From CAZUZD01 sp964624465 (GTDB lineage Bacteria > Planctomycetota > Planctomycetia > Isosphaerales > Isosphaeraceae): 6,707 nt of DNA. The stretch lies in assembly GCA_964624465.1 (NCBI GenBank), contig CAZUZD010000326.1, positions 1-6,707 of the forward strand, given 5' to 3'. The notes under the pieces are model-generated. The model worked only from the letters and a program-made list of their open reading frames with translations. It was not told the DNA's origin and made no database searches. Below are positions 6,376 to 6,707 of the stretch, in pieces. Made by a program: the position numbers and the translations under genes. Positions within the stretch are counted from its first letter, which is position 1. Every line of letters starts with the position of its first letter.

Positions 6376-6399
6376 GGGGTTGCGGCAGACCGCAACCCC
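6376..6399. repeat. Perfect 10-bp inverted repeat (hairpin A)
   Basis: GGGGTTGCGG (6376-6385) and CCGCAACCCC (6390-6399) are perfect inverse complements around a 4-base CAGA loop. Just outside, CTCTCC (6370-6375) can also pair with GGAGAG (6408-6413), extending the structure across a bulge in competition with the neighbouring hairpin. It lies in the convergent zone at the right of the window, within the tail of the minus-strand frame. Confidence 0.8.
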
Positions 6400-6401
6400 A
6401 T

Positions 6402-6429
6402 CCACCCGGAGAGGATCTCTCCAGGGTGG
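6402..6429. repeat. 12-bp inverted repeat with one bulge (hairpin B)
   Basis: CCACCCGGAGAG (6402-6413) pairs with CTCTCC-A-GGGTGG (6417-6429; A6423 bulged) around a 3-base GAT loop. It begins two bases after hairpin A. Both lie where the recognisable protein similarity of the minus-strand fragment fades. Possible roles are a bidirectional terminator pair, a REP-like element, or structured DNA left at a rearrangement junction. Confidence 0.8.
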
Positions 6430-6707
6430 CCGGGGTACGTCTTCGGACCCCGGCGGACGGTTGCGGTGGGTGAAGACGCGCAACAAATATTCGCCGTCAG
6501 CGGGGAAGCGATGCGTGGTGTGCAGGGCTTGCGGCTGACTCAAGCCGGTGAGGTCGTAGTCGGTGTAGGTGTAATAGCCGGGCTTCTCGACGTAGCCGCC
6601 CTCGACTTCGAGACGCCGGCGTTCCGGCGGCTGGTGGCGGATCAGCGTGGGCTGCAGGTCTTGCGGTCCGTAGAGCGCCAGATCGACGGCCGTCTCGGCA
6701 GCCGCCA

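Larger units (their letters stand above)
6289..6707 (-). pseudogene. C-terminally truncated DUF1587/DUF1592-family-like gene (5' end beyond window)
   Basis: The minus-strand frame is open from the right edge to a TGA at 6291-6289 (138 residues seen). Its first part reads like the segment following the DUF1587 domain in large planctomycete DUF1592-type proteins, which are secreted or cell-surface proteins of unknown function often linked to cytochrome-like domains. The clues are an Ala-rich helix end (AETAVDLALYGP, 3-14), YTDYDLTGL (47-55), THRFPADGEYLLRV (64-77) and RPPGSE (83-88). After residue 88 the family pattern weakens; a short VDGVAV (101-106) may still belong. The last 30 or so residues are Arg/Pro/Gly-rich and look non-coding. 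The DUF1595/1592/1588/1585 domains expected after this point are absent, so the gene is probably broken. Family recall cannot be verified here, and an intact gene with an unusual end is possible. Confidence 0.6.

Noticed and set aside
6285..6473. 62-codon plus-strand frame starting directly after the small gene
   Set aside because: It is Arg/Pro/Gly-rich with no domain pattern, has no separate ribosome binding site, and runs through both hairpins antisense to the DUF1592-like fragment.

Overview
The window is a GC-rich stretch (coding regions near 70% G+C) with a chromosomal housekeeping look. The best guess for the source is a planctomycete of the Isosphaeraceae/Gemmatales type. This is inferred from the base composition and from a fragment at the right edge that resembles the planctomycete-specific DUF1587/DUF1592 protein family. 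No plasmid, phage, CRISPR or integrase signature is visible.

Layout, left to right. (1) An HD-domain protein with a long acidic linker runs from the left edge to 992. (2) After a 113-base gap holding a possible extended -10 promoter and a strong GC hairpin comes a HAD-superfamily phosphatase-like gene (1106-1717, +). (3) Facing it with only 30 bases between is csrA, the carbon storage regulator (1748-1960, -). (4) A 350-base divergent region (1961-2310) holds the csrA leader, with candidate CsrA-binding GGA motifs and a sigma54-like -24/-12 element, and whatever drives the rightward genes. (5) A large YfhO-like multi-spanning membrane protein (2311-4884, +) overlaps argC by 4 bases (GTGA). 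(6) argC (4881-5900, +) encodes N-acetyl-gamma-glutamyl-phosphate reductase, a core arginine biosynthesis enzyme. (7) A 159-base spacer with T-runs and palindromes leads to a 74-codon conserved-looking small gene (6060-6284, +). (8) On the minus strand, converging on it, is the stump of a DUF1592-family-like gene (6289-6707, running off the window). It appears to lose its C-terminal domains where two strong hairpins lie.

Functionally this is a mosaic of unrelated short units. The only clear co-translation is membrane protein -> argC. I do not see a convincing undescribed multi-gene system. The points most worth a second look are the apparently truncated DUF1592-type gene with its hairpin cluster, the possible autoregulatory csrA leader, and the small 74-residue protein.
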